From assembly GCF_018129985.1 (NCBI RefSeq), contig NZ_JAFCKT010000014.1, positions 1 through 64,000 of the forward strand: 64,000 nt of DNA. Direction: 5' to 3'. Shown one piece after another: positions 37,245 through 45,146 of the stretch. The notes under the pieces were generated by a model. It was not told the origin of the DNA and did no database searches. It saw only the letters and a program-made list of their open reading frames with translations. How positions within the stretch are numbered: position 1 is the stretch's first letter; every line of letters begins with the position of its first letter. A program made the translations under genes and the position numbers. This stretch comes from Bradyrhizobium sp. SZCCT0148. Its GTDB lineage: Bacteria; Pseudomonadota; Alphaproteobacteria; Rhizobiales; Xanthobacteraceae.

Positions 37245-37709
37245 TTGTCCGTGACGACGCCGAAAGGCCCGCAGCTCGCAGTGCTGCCGACGGCAGCCGA
37301 GGATGACACCCGTCCGCGGGTGCAGGTGCTCCAGCCGTCGGGGTGGCCGATGCCGAAGGGCTATGCCAATGGTATAGCCGCCGAGGGGCTCATCGTCGTC
37401 ACCGGCGGGGTGATCGGCTGGGATGCCGAGGAGCGTCTCGCCGACGGCTTTGTCGCGCAGGTGCGCCAAACCCTGAGCAACATCGCCGCGATCCTGGCTG
37501 AAGCCGGCGCGCGGCCCGAGCATCTCGTACGCTTGACCTGGTACGTCGTCGACATGGACGAGTACCTGTCCAACCTGAAGGAACTCGGCAAGATCTACCG
37601 GACCATCTTCGGTGCGCACTATCCGGCGATGGCGCTGGTGCAGGTCGTGCGTCTGGTGGAGAAGGCGGCGCGCGTCGAGATCGAAGCCACCGCCGTCATT
37701 CCGCGCTGA
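37245..37709 (+). CDS. RidA/YjgF-family protein
   Basis: A 154-residue RidA-superfamily protein with an N-terminal extension of ~30 residues. The core has GLIVVTGGVIGWD, LSNIAAILAEAGARPEHLVRLTWYV and the C-terminal EIEATAVIP. The best-known members hydrolyse enamines/imines; the arginine expected for that activity is not clearly placed here. The TTG at 37245 follows AGAAGGA. It lies 15 bases after the ligase, so it is part of the aminobenzoate-type operon. A GCTGAG/CTCAGC hairpin (37705-37720) spans this stop and that of the convergent gene. Confidence 0.82.
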   Translation: MSVTTPKGPQLAVLPTAAEDDTRPRVQVLQPSGWPMPKGYANGIAAEGLIVVTGGVIGWDAEERLADGFVAQVRQTLSNIAAILAEAGARPEHLVRLTWYVVDMDEYLSNLKELGKIYRTIFGAHYPAMALVQVVRLVEKAARVEIEATAVIPR

Positions 37710-37715
37710 GTCCGC

Positions 37716-38444
37716 TCAGCTTGCCTTGGCGAGCTCGTCGTCCTCGGGGGAGTTCAGGTAGATGCCCGACATGGTGTCGACCCAGCACAGATGGTCGTGC
37801 ACCTTCTTCACGCCCTCGACGTTCTCCGCGGCGACCATCGCGGCCTGCCGCGTGCGCTCTTCGGTGATGACGCCGCTGAGGTGAACGATGCCGTCGCGGA
37901 CGATGACGTTGAGCCCGAACGGGCACCAGTCGTTCTTCTCCATGGTCTCGATGATGCGGCTGCGAATGTGATCGTCATCCGCCGTCGGATCCGGCACCTC
38001 GCGGGCGAGCCCCGCGACCGCCTGCAGCAAATTGGCCCGCGACACGATCCCGACGACCTTGTCGCCGCGCACCACCGGCAGCCGCTTCACGTTGTTCCGC
38101 TCCATGAGATCGACGATCTCGGCGAGCGCGGTATCCTCCGTGATGGTCACGACCGTGGCGGTCATCACTTCCGAGACCTTGCGTCCGTGCTCATGGACGA
38201 AATCACTGGCCGACTTGCCCGGACCGAGAATGAACCGTAGCCAGCGTCCGCGCTTGCGCCCGGTGCCGATTTCGCTGCGGCGGATGAAATCCCCTTCCGA
38301 GACGACGCCGACCAGCTTGCCGGTATCGTCGACGACCGTGAGACCGCTGACATGCCGCTTCAGCATGATATTCGCCGCCTCGACGATGCTGGTGTCGGGG
38401 GTAACCGAGATGACCGACCGGGTCATGATCTGGTGGGCGCGCAT
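37716..38444 (-). CDS. CBS-pair plus BON domain protein
   Basis: A 242-residue cytoplasmic protein. Two CBS motifs (about 1-60 and 90-150) bracket an inserted basic loop of ~25 residues, and a BON domain occupies about residues 165-225. CBS pairs sense adenine nucleotides; BON domains are usually membrane- or phospholipid-associated. ATG 38444 is preferred because a FixK box is centred 71.5 bases upstream, giving a start site about 30 bases before the codon. It is likely a low-oxygen stress protein. Confidence 0.85.
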   Translation of the reverse strand: MRAHQIMTRSVISVTPDTSIVEAANIMLKRHVSGLTVVDDTGKLVGVVSEGDFIRRSEIGTGRKRGRWLRFILGPGKSASDFVHEHGRKVSEVMTATVVTITEDTALAEIVDLMERNNVKRLPVVRGDKVVGIVSRANLLQAVAGLAREVPDPTADDDHIRSRIIETMEKNDWCPFGLNVIVRDGIVHLSGVITEERTRQAAMVAAENVEGVKKVHDHLCWVDTMSGIYLNSPEDDELAKAS

Positions 38445-38508
38445 GGATAGCTCCGCTGGCTTTGCAAATTTCGATGCGCCAAAACTAGCCCGGGTGTCAG
38501 GGTGCGGT

Positions 38509-38522
38509 TTGACGCAGGTCAA
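38509..38522. promoter_or_regulatory. FixK/FNR box upstream of the CBS gene
   Basis: TTGACGCAGGTCAA is a perfect TTGAC/GTCAA palindrome. With the usual -41.5 spacing, transcription toward the minus strand would start near 38474. Confidence 0.75.
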
Positions 38523-38572
38523 TTGGACGAAACCTATCCGTCCTGATTGAGCAATCGTGATCCGCCCCGGAT

Positions 38573-38586
38573 TTGATGCAGCTCAA
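38573..38586. promoter_or_regulatory. FixK/FNR box upstream of phaC
   Basis: TTGATGCAGCTCAA; the -41.5 spacing predicts a plus-strand start near 38621, 34 bases before phaC. Confidence 0.7.
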
Positions 38587-38654
38587 CGCCTCTGCGAGGC
38601 GTCGCCATATCCTGTTGCCTATGTAGACCAGCAGTCCCCCGGGAACATTGAGCC

Positions 38655-40508
38655 ATGAGCGTCGTGCAGATCTTTTCACGGGCCGAAGAGCCGGCGGTGC
38701 AGGTTGTTCCCGTCAAGCCCGTTGCGGGTCCCGAAGCCTCGACAGTGAGCCCTGACGCAGCTGCAGGAATCCCTGCCGCGACCGTTTCTCCGCCTGCGCC
38801 GGAGCCGTATCCCCTCGACCGCGCGTTTCACGCGATGCTGGCGCGGTTCACGGGCGGAATTTCGCCGCTGGCCTTGTCGCTGGCTTGGCTCGATTGGAGT
38901 TCGCACCTCACTGCGGCGCCGCAGCGCCAGATGGAGATGTCCCGTAACATCCTGCGCGACACCGGCCGGCTGGCGGAAGCCGCTGCGCACGCGACGTCAC
39001 CGGGCCACAAGCCGTGGTCCGTGATCCAGCCGCAGGGGCGCGATCGCCGTTTCAGCGGACCGCAATGGGAAACCGCGCCGTTTAATCTTCTGGCGCAGGC
39101 ATTCTTGCTCACGGAGAGCTGGTGGCGCGATGCCGCGACTGGCGTGCGCGGCGTATCGCACGGAAACGAAGCCATCGTCGAGTTCTCGATGCGCCAGATG
39201 CTCGACATGCTGGCGCCGTCGAATTTCGCCGCGACCAATCCGAAGGTGCTGGAGAAGGCGTTCCAGAGTGGCGGAGAGAATTTTGTCTTCGGCTGGCAAA
39301 ACTGGTGCAGCGACCTGATGCGCCTGCTCTCCGGTTCGAAGCTGGCGGACGACGGGCAGTTCGTGGTCGGCAGGACGGTGGCGGCATCGCCCGGCAAGGT
39401 CGTCTACCGCAACGAGTTGATCGAGCTGATACAGTACCATCCGACCACCGCGCAGGTGCGACCCGAGCCGATCCTGATCGTGCCGGCCTGGATCATGAAA
39501 TATTACATTCTCGATCTCTCGCCGCAGAACTCGCTGGTCAAATATCTGACCGGGCAGGGTTTCACCTTGTTCGCGATTTCCTGGCGCAATCCGGATGCGA
39601 GGGATCGCGATCTCGCCTTTGACGACTATCGCAGGCTGGGGGTCATGGCGGCGCTCGACATGATCGGCCTGATCGTGCCGGGTCGAAAGACCCACGCGCT
39701 CGGCTATTGTCTCGGAGGCACTTTGCTGTCGATCGCCGCCGCGGCGATGGAGCGCGACGGCGATAACCGCCTCGCCACCATTACCCTCCTTGCCGCCCAG
39801 ACTGACTTCACCGAGGCCGGAGAGCTGACGCTCTTCATCAACGAGAGCCAGGTCGCCTTTCTCGAAGACATGATGTGGCAGCGTGGCTATCTCGATACGA
39901 CTCAGATGGCCGGCGCCTTCCAGCTGCTGCGCTCCAACGAATTGATCTGGTCGCGTCTGTCGCATGACTATCTGATGGGCGACAGCGCGCCAATGAACGA
40001 TCTGATGGCATGGAATGCGGACGCAACGCGGCTGCCTTACCGCATGCATTCGGAATACCTGCGAAAGCTGTTCCTCGACAATGATCTGGCCGGGGGACGT
40101 TATCAGGTCGGCGGCCGGAGCGTTTCGCTATCCGATATTCACGCACCGATGTTCGTGGTCGGCACGCTGGCCGATCACGTCGCGCCGTGGCGATCCGTCT
40201 ACAAGATCCACTATCAGGTCGATGCCGACGTGACGTTCCTGCTGACCAGCGGCGGCCACAATGCCGGCGTCGTTGCGCCTCCCGACGAGCCCGGCCACAG
40301 CTATCAGGTGCTGAGCAAGGCCGAAGACGCGCCCTATGTCGGCCCGGAAGAATGGTTGAAGCTGGCACCGCACATCGAAGGGTCGTGGTGGCCGGAATGG
40401 ACCAATTGGCTGGCGGTACGCTCCGGCGCGCCCTGCGATCCGCCGCCGATCGGGTTTGGCGGCGCTGCCGACCTGCCTGATGCGCCTGGAGACTACGTCC
40501 ACACCTGA
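38655..40508 (+). CDS. phaC: Class I poly(3-hydroxyalkanoate) synthase
   Basis: A 617-residue PHA synthase that polymerises 3-hydroxyacyl-CoA into storage granules. The lipase-box-like GYCLGG holds the catalytic Cys352. The partners are Asp507 (DHVAPW) and His535 (GGHNAG). The N-terminal ~90 residues include a Pro/Ala-rich lead followed by the family's N-terminal domain, and the length is usual for class I. No phaE/phaR partner is adjacent. A FixK box upstream suggests polymer synthesis as a reductant sink in low oxygen. Confidence 0.9.
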   Translation: MSVVQIFSRAEEPAVQVVPVKPVAGPEASTVSPDAAAGIPAATVSPPAPEPYPLDRAFHAMLARFTGGISPLALSLAWLDWSSHLTAAPQRQMEMSRNILRDTGRLAEAAAHATSPGHKPWSVIQPQGRDRRFSGPQWETAPFNLLAQAFLLTESWWRDAATGVRGVSHGNEAIVEFSMRQMLDMLAPSNFAATNPKVLEKAFQSGGENFVFGWQNWCSDLMRLLSGSKLADDGQFVVGRTVAASPGKVVYRNELIELIQYHPTTAQVRPEPILIVPAWIMKYYILDLSPQNSLVKYLTGQGFTLFAISWRNPDARDRDLAFDDYRRLGVMAALDMIGLIVPGRKTHALGYCLGGTLLSIAAAAMERDGDNRLATITLLAAQTDFTEAGELTLFINESQVAFLEDMMWQRGYLDTTQMAGAFQLLRSNELIWSRLSHDYLMGDSAPMNDLMAWNADATRLPYRMHSEYLRKLFLDNDLAGGRYQVGGRSVSLSDIHAPMFVVGTLADHVAPWRSVYKIHYQVDADVTFLLTSGGHNAGVVAPPDEPGHSYQVLSKAEDAPYVGPEEWLKLAPHIEGSWWPEWTNWLAVRSGAPCDPPPIGFGGAADLPDAPGDYVHT

Positions 40509-40534
40509 GGGGCGATCCGGAGCGTGTGGAAGCT

Positions 40535-41506
40535 TCAGATCTCCGGCTCCGAACTCGGAGCGAGATCCGAGGAGCGGAAGGGCTTGGCCTTGTTCAGCTT
40601 GCGGTAGGCCGTTGACGCCCTCCGCAACAGCTTCCTTTCTCGCTTACGACTGCCGAAGCGATCGCCGACATCGTGGCCGGCGCCGTTCAACGAGGCCGCC
40701 AACGCGTGTCCCCGTGCGTCGTCGTTCAATTGCCCAAGCGACCGTTGCGCCTTGCGCAATGTCTTGAGGATGGATTTCTGTTTCGCCAGCGAATCCTCTG
40801 CAAAAAGGTCCTGGAGCGACTCGATCGAATAGGTCAGCCGCTTGTTGAGAATTCGCAGCTTGTGTCGTTTCTCGACGTCGAGCTTGCGGAGGTTTCGCGC
40901 CTTCTTGAGCAGCGTCGTCTCCCATTCGGTTAGCCGTGCCGCCGCGTGGTCGGCGAGTGTGCAGCGACGCAGTCGAATGGCGTCCTTGCTACGCCGGGTC
41001 GACCAGGGGCCGTTCTCGATCCAGGCCGAGGTCTGCTCGACAAGGCGGCGATACCGTGAGGATTGCAGCGCACGAGCCAGCAGGCGGTGACTCTCGGCCC
41101 GCTTGTCGTCCCAATGCTGAAGCTCGGCGACCACCGCGAGCTCGGCGCCGCTCTCGGCGACGATCCGCTCGATCGCCACGTCGAGATCCCTGACCATGCC
41201 GAGCTGGCCGTTCAGCCATTTCAGTTCGGCCCAGACCTTCGGGCGCTGGGCATCGTCGACCATCGGCGAAAAGAAGCGGATGGCGGTTCGCAGATGTGTC
41301 AACGCAATCCGGATGGTGTGCAGCGCGTCGGGATCGCCGCCGCAGGTGCTGTCATGCTGGGCCAGCACGGCATCGAGGTGGCGGCGCGCGATGATGCGGA
41401 ACGCGGTATCGCAGGCCATTCCGGGGCTGAGGCGGCCGGGCAGGGCATTGCGCCGCGCCGCCGGCGTGGCGCGAGCGGCCGTCGGTGTCGTGGTGGGTCG
41501 CGCCAT
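40535..41506 (-). CDS. CHAD-domain protein
   Basis: A 323-residue, strongly basic alpha-helical protein with a CHAD domain (conserved histidine alpha-helical domain) covering about residues 35-300. Characteristic segments are HTIRIALTHLRTAIRFF and VEKRHKLRILNKRLTYSIE. CHAD domains bind inorganic polyphosphate and can localise to granules. It is last in the minus-strand operon after the alcohol dehydrogenase and the kinase-like gene, and it converges on phaC. The start at 41506 is the best fit; longer frames overlap the upstream gene. Confidence 0.82.
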   Translation of the reverse strand: MARPTTTPTAARATPAARRNALPGRLSPGMACDTAFRIIARRHLDAVLAQHDSTCGGDPDALHTIRIALTHLRTAIRFFSPMVDDAQRPKVWAELKWLNGQLGMVRDLDVAIERIVAESGAELAVVAELQHWDDKRAESHRLLARALQSSRYRRLVEQTSAWIENGPWSTRRSKDAIRLRRCTLADHAAARLTEWETTLLKKARNLRKLDVEKRHKLRILNKRLTYSIESLQDLFAEDSLAKQKSILKTLRKAQRSLGQLNDDARGHALAASLNGAGHDVGDRFGSRKRERKLLRRASTAYRKLNKAKPFRSSDLAPSSEPEI

Positions 41507-41531
41507 CTTTGCTTGCGCCAATCCGGTTGCC

Positions 41532-43067
41532 TTATATGCCTTCAGCGATCGCGTCCCGGCAGTTCTTGAACGTCTGCTCTTGCGTCCCGGATGCATCGAT
41601 GGTCGCCCAGCCGACGCGGCCGATATTATAGTGCTCTTGCTGCGCAGCAACCTCCTGCGTGGCGTCGGACGCGTCTCCCCGGCGGCCTCCGATCCGCATC
41701 TGCCGGGTGGCGAGGTCCGCAACCAGAAATAGACCGTTCAGCGGCACATTGCGCTCGCGTGCCAATGCGGCGATCGCGTCCCGCTCGTCCTCGCGGGCGA
41801 ACACGCCGTCGATGATCGCCGAATGGCCCTGCGCCAGCACCCGGCGGGCGCGCTGAGCCAGTGTATCGTAGACGCGGGCTGCGTGCTCCGGCGTGTAGGC
41901 GGACGGCGGCAGGCGGTGCGTGTCCTCGACCCCGAACATCTGCTTGCGAACGAGGTCGCTGCGCAGCACGACGGCCCCCGGGGGCGGTGCGACGACGGGT
42001 GCGAGCGCTTGCGCCAGAACCGTCTTGCCGGTGCCCGACAGGCCGCCGACCGCAATCAGGCGCGGTGCGGCCGGATGGATCAGGTTCCTCGCGAGGTCAA
42101 AATAACCTCTCGCCTCGCCAAGCACGTCGGGGTCATCGGGATGCGTCGGCTTCAACCGCGCCAGGGCCACCTGGGCGCGGATCGCTGCCCGGATGGACAT
42201 GAAAAGCGGCAGGACGGAGAGCGCATCGAGATTGTCGGCCGGCGTCCCGGTCAGATAGCGGTTCAGGACGATGTTGGCCGCACCTGGCTGATCGTGGTGC
42301 AACAGGTCCATCAGCGTGAAGGCGAGATCGTAGAGCACGTCGACGGTCGCCATCTGCGGATCGAACTCGATGGCGTCGAACAGCACGGGGCAGTCGTCGA
42401 TCAGGACGATATTTGCGAGATGCAGATCCCCATGGCAGCGGCGCACGAAGCCCTGATGACCGCGCTGTGCCAGCAGCGGACGGAGGCGCAAGAATGCCTC
42501 GTGGGAGGCTTTGCCGAGTTCTTCGACATCTCCCGCAGTGAAATGGCCGCCGGCCCGCAGACCCCGACTGTTGCCGTCGATCAAGGCGGGGATGGAAGCG
42601 ACCCACGCGTCCCCGTCGGCGGCGGTCGCCGCGCCGTGGGAGGCCACGATCGCGTCGGCAGCAGCCGACGCGATCTTCGCACCCAGCGGGCCCGCTTTTG
42701 CAAGGTGATCCAGCGTCATGTTTTCGTCGAAGCGCGCCATGTCCACCGCATACTCGATCGGGCGGCCGAGACCTTCGACCTGCACCGAGCCATCCGGCTC
42801 TTCCGTGATCACCACGACGCGATGATAGATCTGAGGCGCCAGCGGCCGATTGATCCTGATCTCATCTTCGCACGCTGCCTTGCGTTTCTCGAGCGTCGAA
42901 TAATCCAGGAAGGGAAACCGCACGGCGCGCTTGATCTTCAACGCGCGTTTGCCGTCGAGGAATACCGAGGCTCCATGCGTGTCGATCCGCGTCACGCCGG
43001 GATGGCGGGCCAGTGTCCGGAAGACCCGCTCCTGGGTCGCCATTTCATCTTTCATGGGAACGGACAT
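41532..43067 (-). CDS. APH-like domain fused to a P-loop kinase domain
   Basis: A 511-residue two-domain protein. The first ~330 residues resemble aminoglycoside phosphotransferase/choline-kinase folds (VRRCHGDLHLANIV with the catalytic Asp; LFDAIEFDP for the Mg site). The last ~170 residues are a P-loop domain of the AAA_33 (zeta-toxin/polynucleotide-kinase-like) type with GGLSGTGKT. Homologues are widespread and uncharacterised, so the substrate is unknown and antibiotic resistance should not be assumed. It starts 12 bases after the alcohol dehydrogenase stop. Confidence 0.82.
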   Translation of the reverse strand: MSVPMKDEMATQERVFRTLARHPGVTRIDTHGASVFLDGKRALKIKRAVRFPFLDYSTLEKRKAACEDEIRINRPLAPQIYHRVVVITEEPDGSVQVEGLGRPIEYAVDMARFDENMTLDHLAKAGPLGAKIASAAADAIVASHGAATAADGDAWVASIPALIDGNSRGLRAGGHFTAGDVEELGKASHEAFLRLRPLLAQRGHQGFVRRCHGDLHLANIVLIDDCPVLFDAIEFDPQMATVDVLYDLAFTLMDLLHHDQPGAANIVLNRYLTGTPADNLDALSVLPLFMSIRAAIRAQVALARLKPTHPDDPDVLGEARGYFDLARNLIHPAAPRLIAVGGLSGTGKTVLAQALAPVVAPPPGAVVLRSDLVRKQMFGVEDTHRLPPSAYTPEHAARVYDTLAQRARRVLAQGHSAIIDGVFAREDERDAIAALARERNVPLNGLFLVADLATRQMRIGGRRGDASDATQEVAAQQEHYNIGRVGWATIDASGTQEQTFKNCRDAIAEGI

Positions 43068-43079
43068 CCGAAAGCACCA

Positions 43080-44063
43080 TCACGGCGTCAGCACGGCCGC
43101 GCCGAGAATTTGGCCGGCCCGCAGCATGTTCAGGACCTCGTTGGCCCGATGAAGCGGAAATGCAGTCGTTTCAGTGCGCACGCCGGCTTGCGGAGCGATC
43201 TCGAGAAAATCGAGGCCATCCTGCCGGGTCAGATTGGCGACCGACAGCAACTGCCGTTCCTGCCAGAGCAGATCGTATGGAAAGCTTGGAATGTCGGTCA
43301 TGTGGATGCCGGCGCATACGACGCGGCCGCCTTTGCGAACGGCGCGCAACGCGGAGGGGACAAGCTCGCCTGATGGTGCGTAGATGATGGCCGCATCCAG
43401 CGGTTCGTCGGGCACCTCGTCCGATGCTCCCGCCCAGACGGCGCCGAGACGACGGGCAAGATCTTGCGCAGCAGCATCGCCGCGTCGCGTGAATGCGTAA
43501 ACAGATCGTCCCTGCCAAACCGCGACTTGCGCAATGATGTGGCCGGCCGCGCCGAAACCATAGAGGCCGAGACGTTCGGCAGGGCCGGCGAGCACCAGCG
43601 AGCGCCAGCCGATCAGCCCCGCACACAGCAGAGGAGCGATCTCCACGTCGTCGCCCACCTCACCGAGGGGAAAGGCGTAACGCGCGTCGGCGATGGCGTG
43701 GGTCGCGTAGCCGCCGTCGCGCGTGTAGCCGGTGAACAGCGGTGCGTCACAGAGGTTTTCCATGCCCTTCCGGCAGAAGCGGCAATGTCCGCAAGTAAAA
43801 CCGAGCCAGGGAATACCGACGCGATCACCGGTCGCATGCGTCGTGACATTGGGACCCACGAGATCGACCCGACCGACGATCTCGTGGCCGGGCACGATCG
43901 GATAGTGAATATCGGGCAGCTCTGCATCGACGAGATGAAGGTCGGTCCGGCATACGCCGCAGGCGCTGACCTTCACTCGGAGCTGACCTTCGCCGGGGAT
44001 CGGGTCAGGCCGCTCCTCCATCTGGAGCCGCGTTCGCGGGGCCGGCAACACCATCGCGCGCAT
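43080..44063 (-). CDS. Zinc-dependent alcohol dehydrogenase
   Basis: A 327-residue medium-chain dehydrogenase. The catalytic zinc ligands are Cys in CGVCRTDLH and the His/Glu pair in PGHEIVGRV. The structural zinc site has four cysteines in CGHCRFCRKGMENLC. The NAD-binding glycine motif is GLYGFGAAGH. It is first in a minus-strand operon governed by the FixK box at 44125, consistent with fermentative alcohol/aldehyde turnover in low oxygen. Confidence 0.9.
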   Translation of the reverse strand: MRAMVLPAPRTRLQMEERPDPIPGEGQLRVKVSACGVCRTDLHLVDAELPDIHYPIVPGHEIVGRVDLVGPNVTTHATGDRVGIPWLGFTCGHCRFCRKGMENLCDAPLFTGYTRDGGYATHAIADARYAFPLGEVGDDVEIAPLLCAGLIGWRSLVLAGPAERLGLYGFGAAGHIIAQVAVWQGRSVYAFTRRGDAAAQDLARRLGAVWAGASDEVPDEPLDAAIIYAPSGELVPSALRAVRKGGRVVCAGIHMTDIPSFPYDLLWQERQLLSVANLTRQDGLDFLEIAPQAGVRTETTAFPLHRANEVLNMLRAGQILGAAVLTP

Positions 44064-44124
44064 CAGTCTCTCCGGGGCGAATGCTCAGACTGAGTTATTC
44101 TTAGAATGGCTGGACGGCCAGTGC

Positions 44125-44138
44125 TTGACGTCGGTCAA
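44125..44138. promoter_or_regulatory. FixK/FNR box between the alcohol dehydrogenase and stress-protein genes
   Basis: TTGACGTCGGTCAA is a perfect palindrome. It lies 62 bases from the dehydrogenase start and 103 from the stress-protein start, so a single box may serve both directions. Confidence 0.75.
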
Positions 44139-44240
44139 CGCCCTGTTTTTCCAACTCGAACGGAGCAAGTTCCCTAGGCTTGACGAGGATCAAGGGGCTC
44201 GACGAAAGCCGGCTTATTGTGGCGGCCGAGGAGAATCTCG

Positions 44241-45080
44241 ATGCCCATCAAGGACGTCTTTCTGCCGCTCGTCGGCCGGCCGCGCGGACCAGCCTTGATG
44301 GCAATCGAGAAATGTGTGGCCGTCGCCGCCGACCTCGGCGCCAGGATCACGGGACTCGCGCTCGAGCAAGACGTTTTCGAGCGGCCGAAGGTGATGCTGC
44401 CCTATGACCGCGATTCCGCGGAGGCCGGCAGTTCTGGTGAAGTGAACGATACCCAGCAGCTCCTCAATGCCTTCACCAATGCGGCGTCCCGTGCCAACAT
44501 CCGCGCCCAGAGCCGAACGGGAAAGGTGCCGGCGAACCAGATCGCGGAGGTCTTGGCCGAGCATGCCCGCTTCAGCGATCTCACGCTGTTTCCCGTGAAG
44601 CCGCACGACAGCCGAACGGAGCACATCATCGAAACCCTCCTGTTCGACTCCGGGCGGCCGCTGCTTCTCTGCCCGGAGCAGCTTGCGGAGCAGTTGCGGC
44701 CGGAATTCGAGAACGTCATGATCGCCTGGGATTATTCTGCCCGCGCTGCGCGTGCGGTCGGCGACGCTATGCCGATTCTTCAGGCCGCCACCTCGATCCG
44801 CGTGGTAACGGTAGCGGAGGACAAGGCCGACGCGGCCGCGCAATCCGGCACGGCACTCGTCGACCATCTGAGAGAACACGGGGTCTATGCCTCCTTCGAA
44901 ATTGTGGCCGGGAACGGCAGCTCGACCGGCAAGGTCCTGGGAAGCTGGGCGAATTCCCACGGAATGGATGCGATCGTGATGGGCGCCTACCATCATTCAC
45001 GCCTGAACGAGACCGTGTGGGGCGGTGTGACAAAGACCGTCATTGGCCAGCCACCGTGCTGGGTTATGATCTCGCACTAG
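44241..45080 (+). CDS. Universal stress protein, tandem UspA domains
   Basis: A 279-residue protein with two Usp-fold halves. The C-terminal half keeps the ATP-loop-like pattern: HGMDAIVMGAYHHSRLNETVWGGVTKTVI resembles G-2x-G-9x-G(S/T). The N-terminal half is more diverged. ATG 44241 is set by GAGGAG upstream. Tandem Usp proteins are common in FixK/DNR-type low-oxygen regulons, and a box lies upstream here. Confidence 0.86.
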   Translation: MPIKDVFLPLVGRPRGPALMAIEKCVAVAADLGARITGLALEQDVFERPKVMLPYDRDSAEAGSSGEVNDTQQLLNAFTNAASRANIRAQSRTGKVPANQIAEVLAEHARFSDLTLFPVKPHDSRTEHIIETLLFDSGRPLLLCPEQLAEQLRPEFENVMIAWDYSARAARAVGDAMPILQAATSIRVVTVAEDKADAAAQSGTALVDHLREHGVYASFEIVAGNGSSTGKVLGSWANSHGMDAIVMGAYHHSRLNETVWGGVTKTVIGQPPCWVMISH

Positions 45081-45146
45081 GCTCGCCAGTTTCCCGGCCT
45101 GATCGTCAACCATCGGAACCGCCGCTGACCCGGCGCATTTGCCTTC

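Noticed and set aside
35493..37619. A 708-codon open frame on the minus strand
   Set aside because: It lies opposite the CoA ligase and RidA genes and has no recognisable protein features.
38546..38560. Another FixK-like box near TTGAGCAATCGTGA
   Set aside because: The second half-site is GTGA and not TCAA, and two proper boxes lie on either side.
41532..43067. Aminoglycoside resistance gene
   Set aside because: Only the general phosphotransferase fold is visible. The fusion to a P-loop kinase domain belongs to an uncharacterised widespread family, and the FixK-linked operon does not suggest antibiotic resistance.
41823..43373. A 516-codon plus-strand frame
   Set aside because: It is antisense to the APH/P-loop fusion gene and the end of the alcohol dehydrogenase; the composition is not protein-like.
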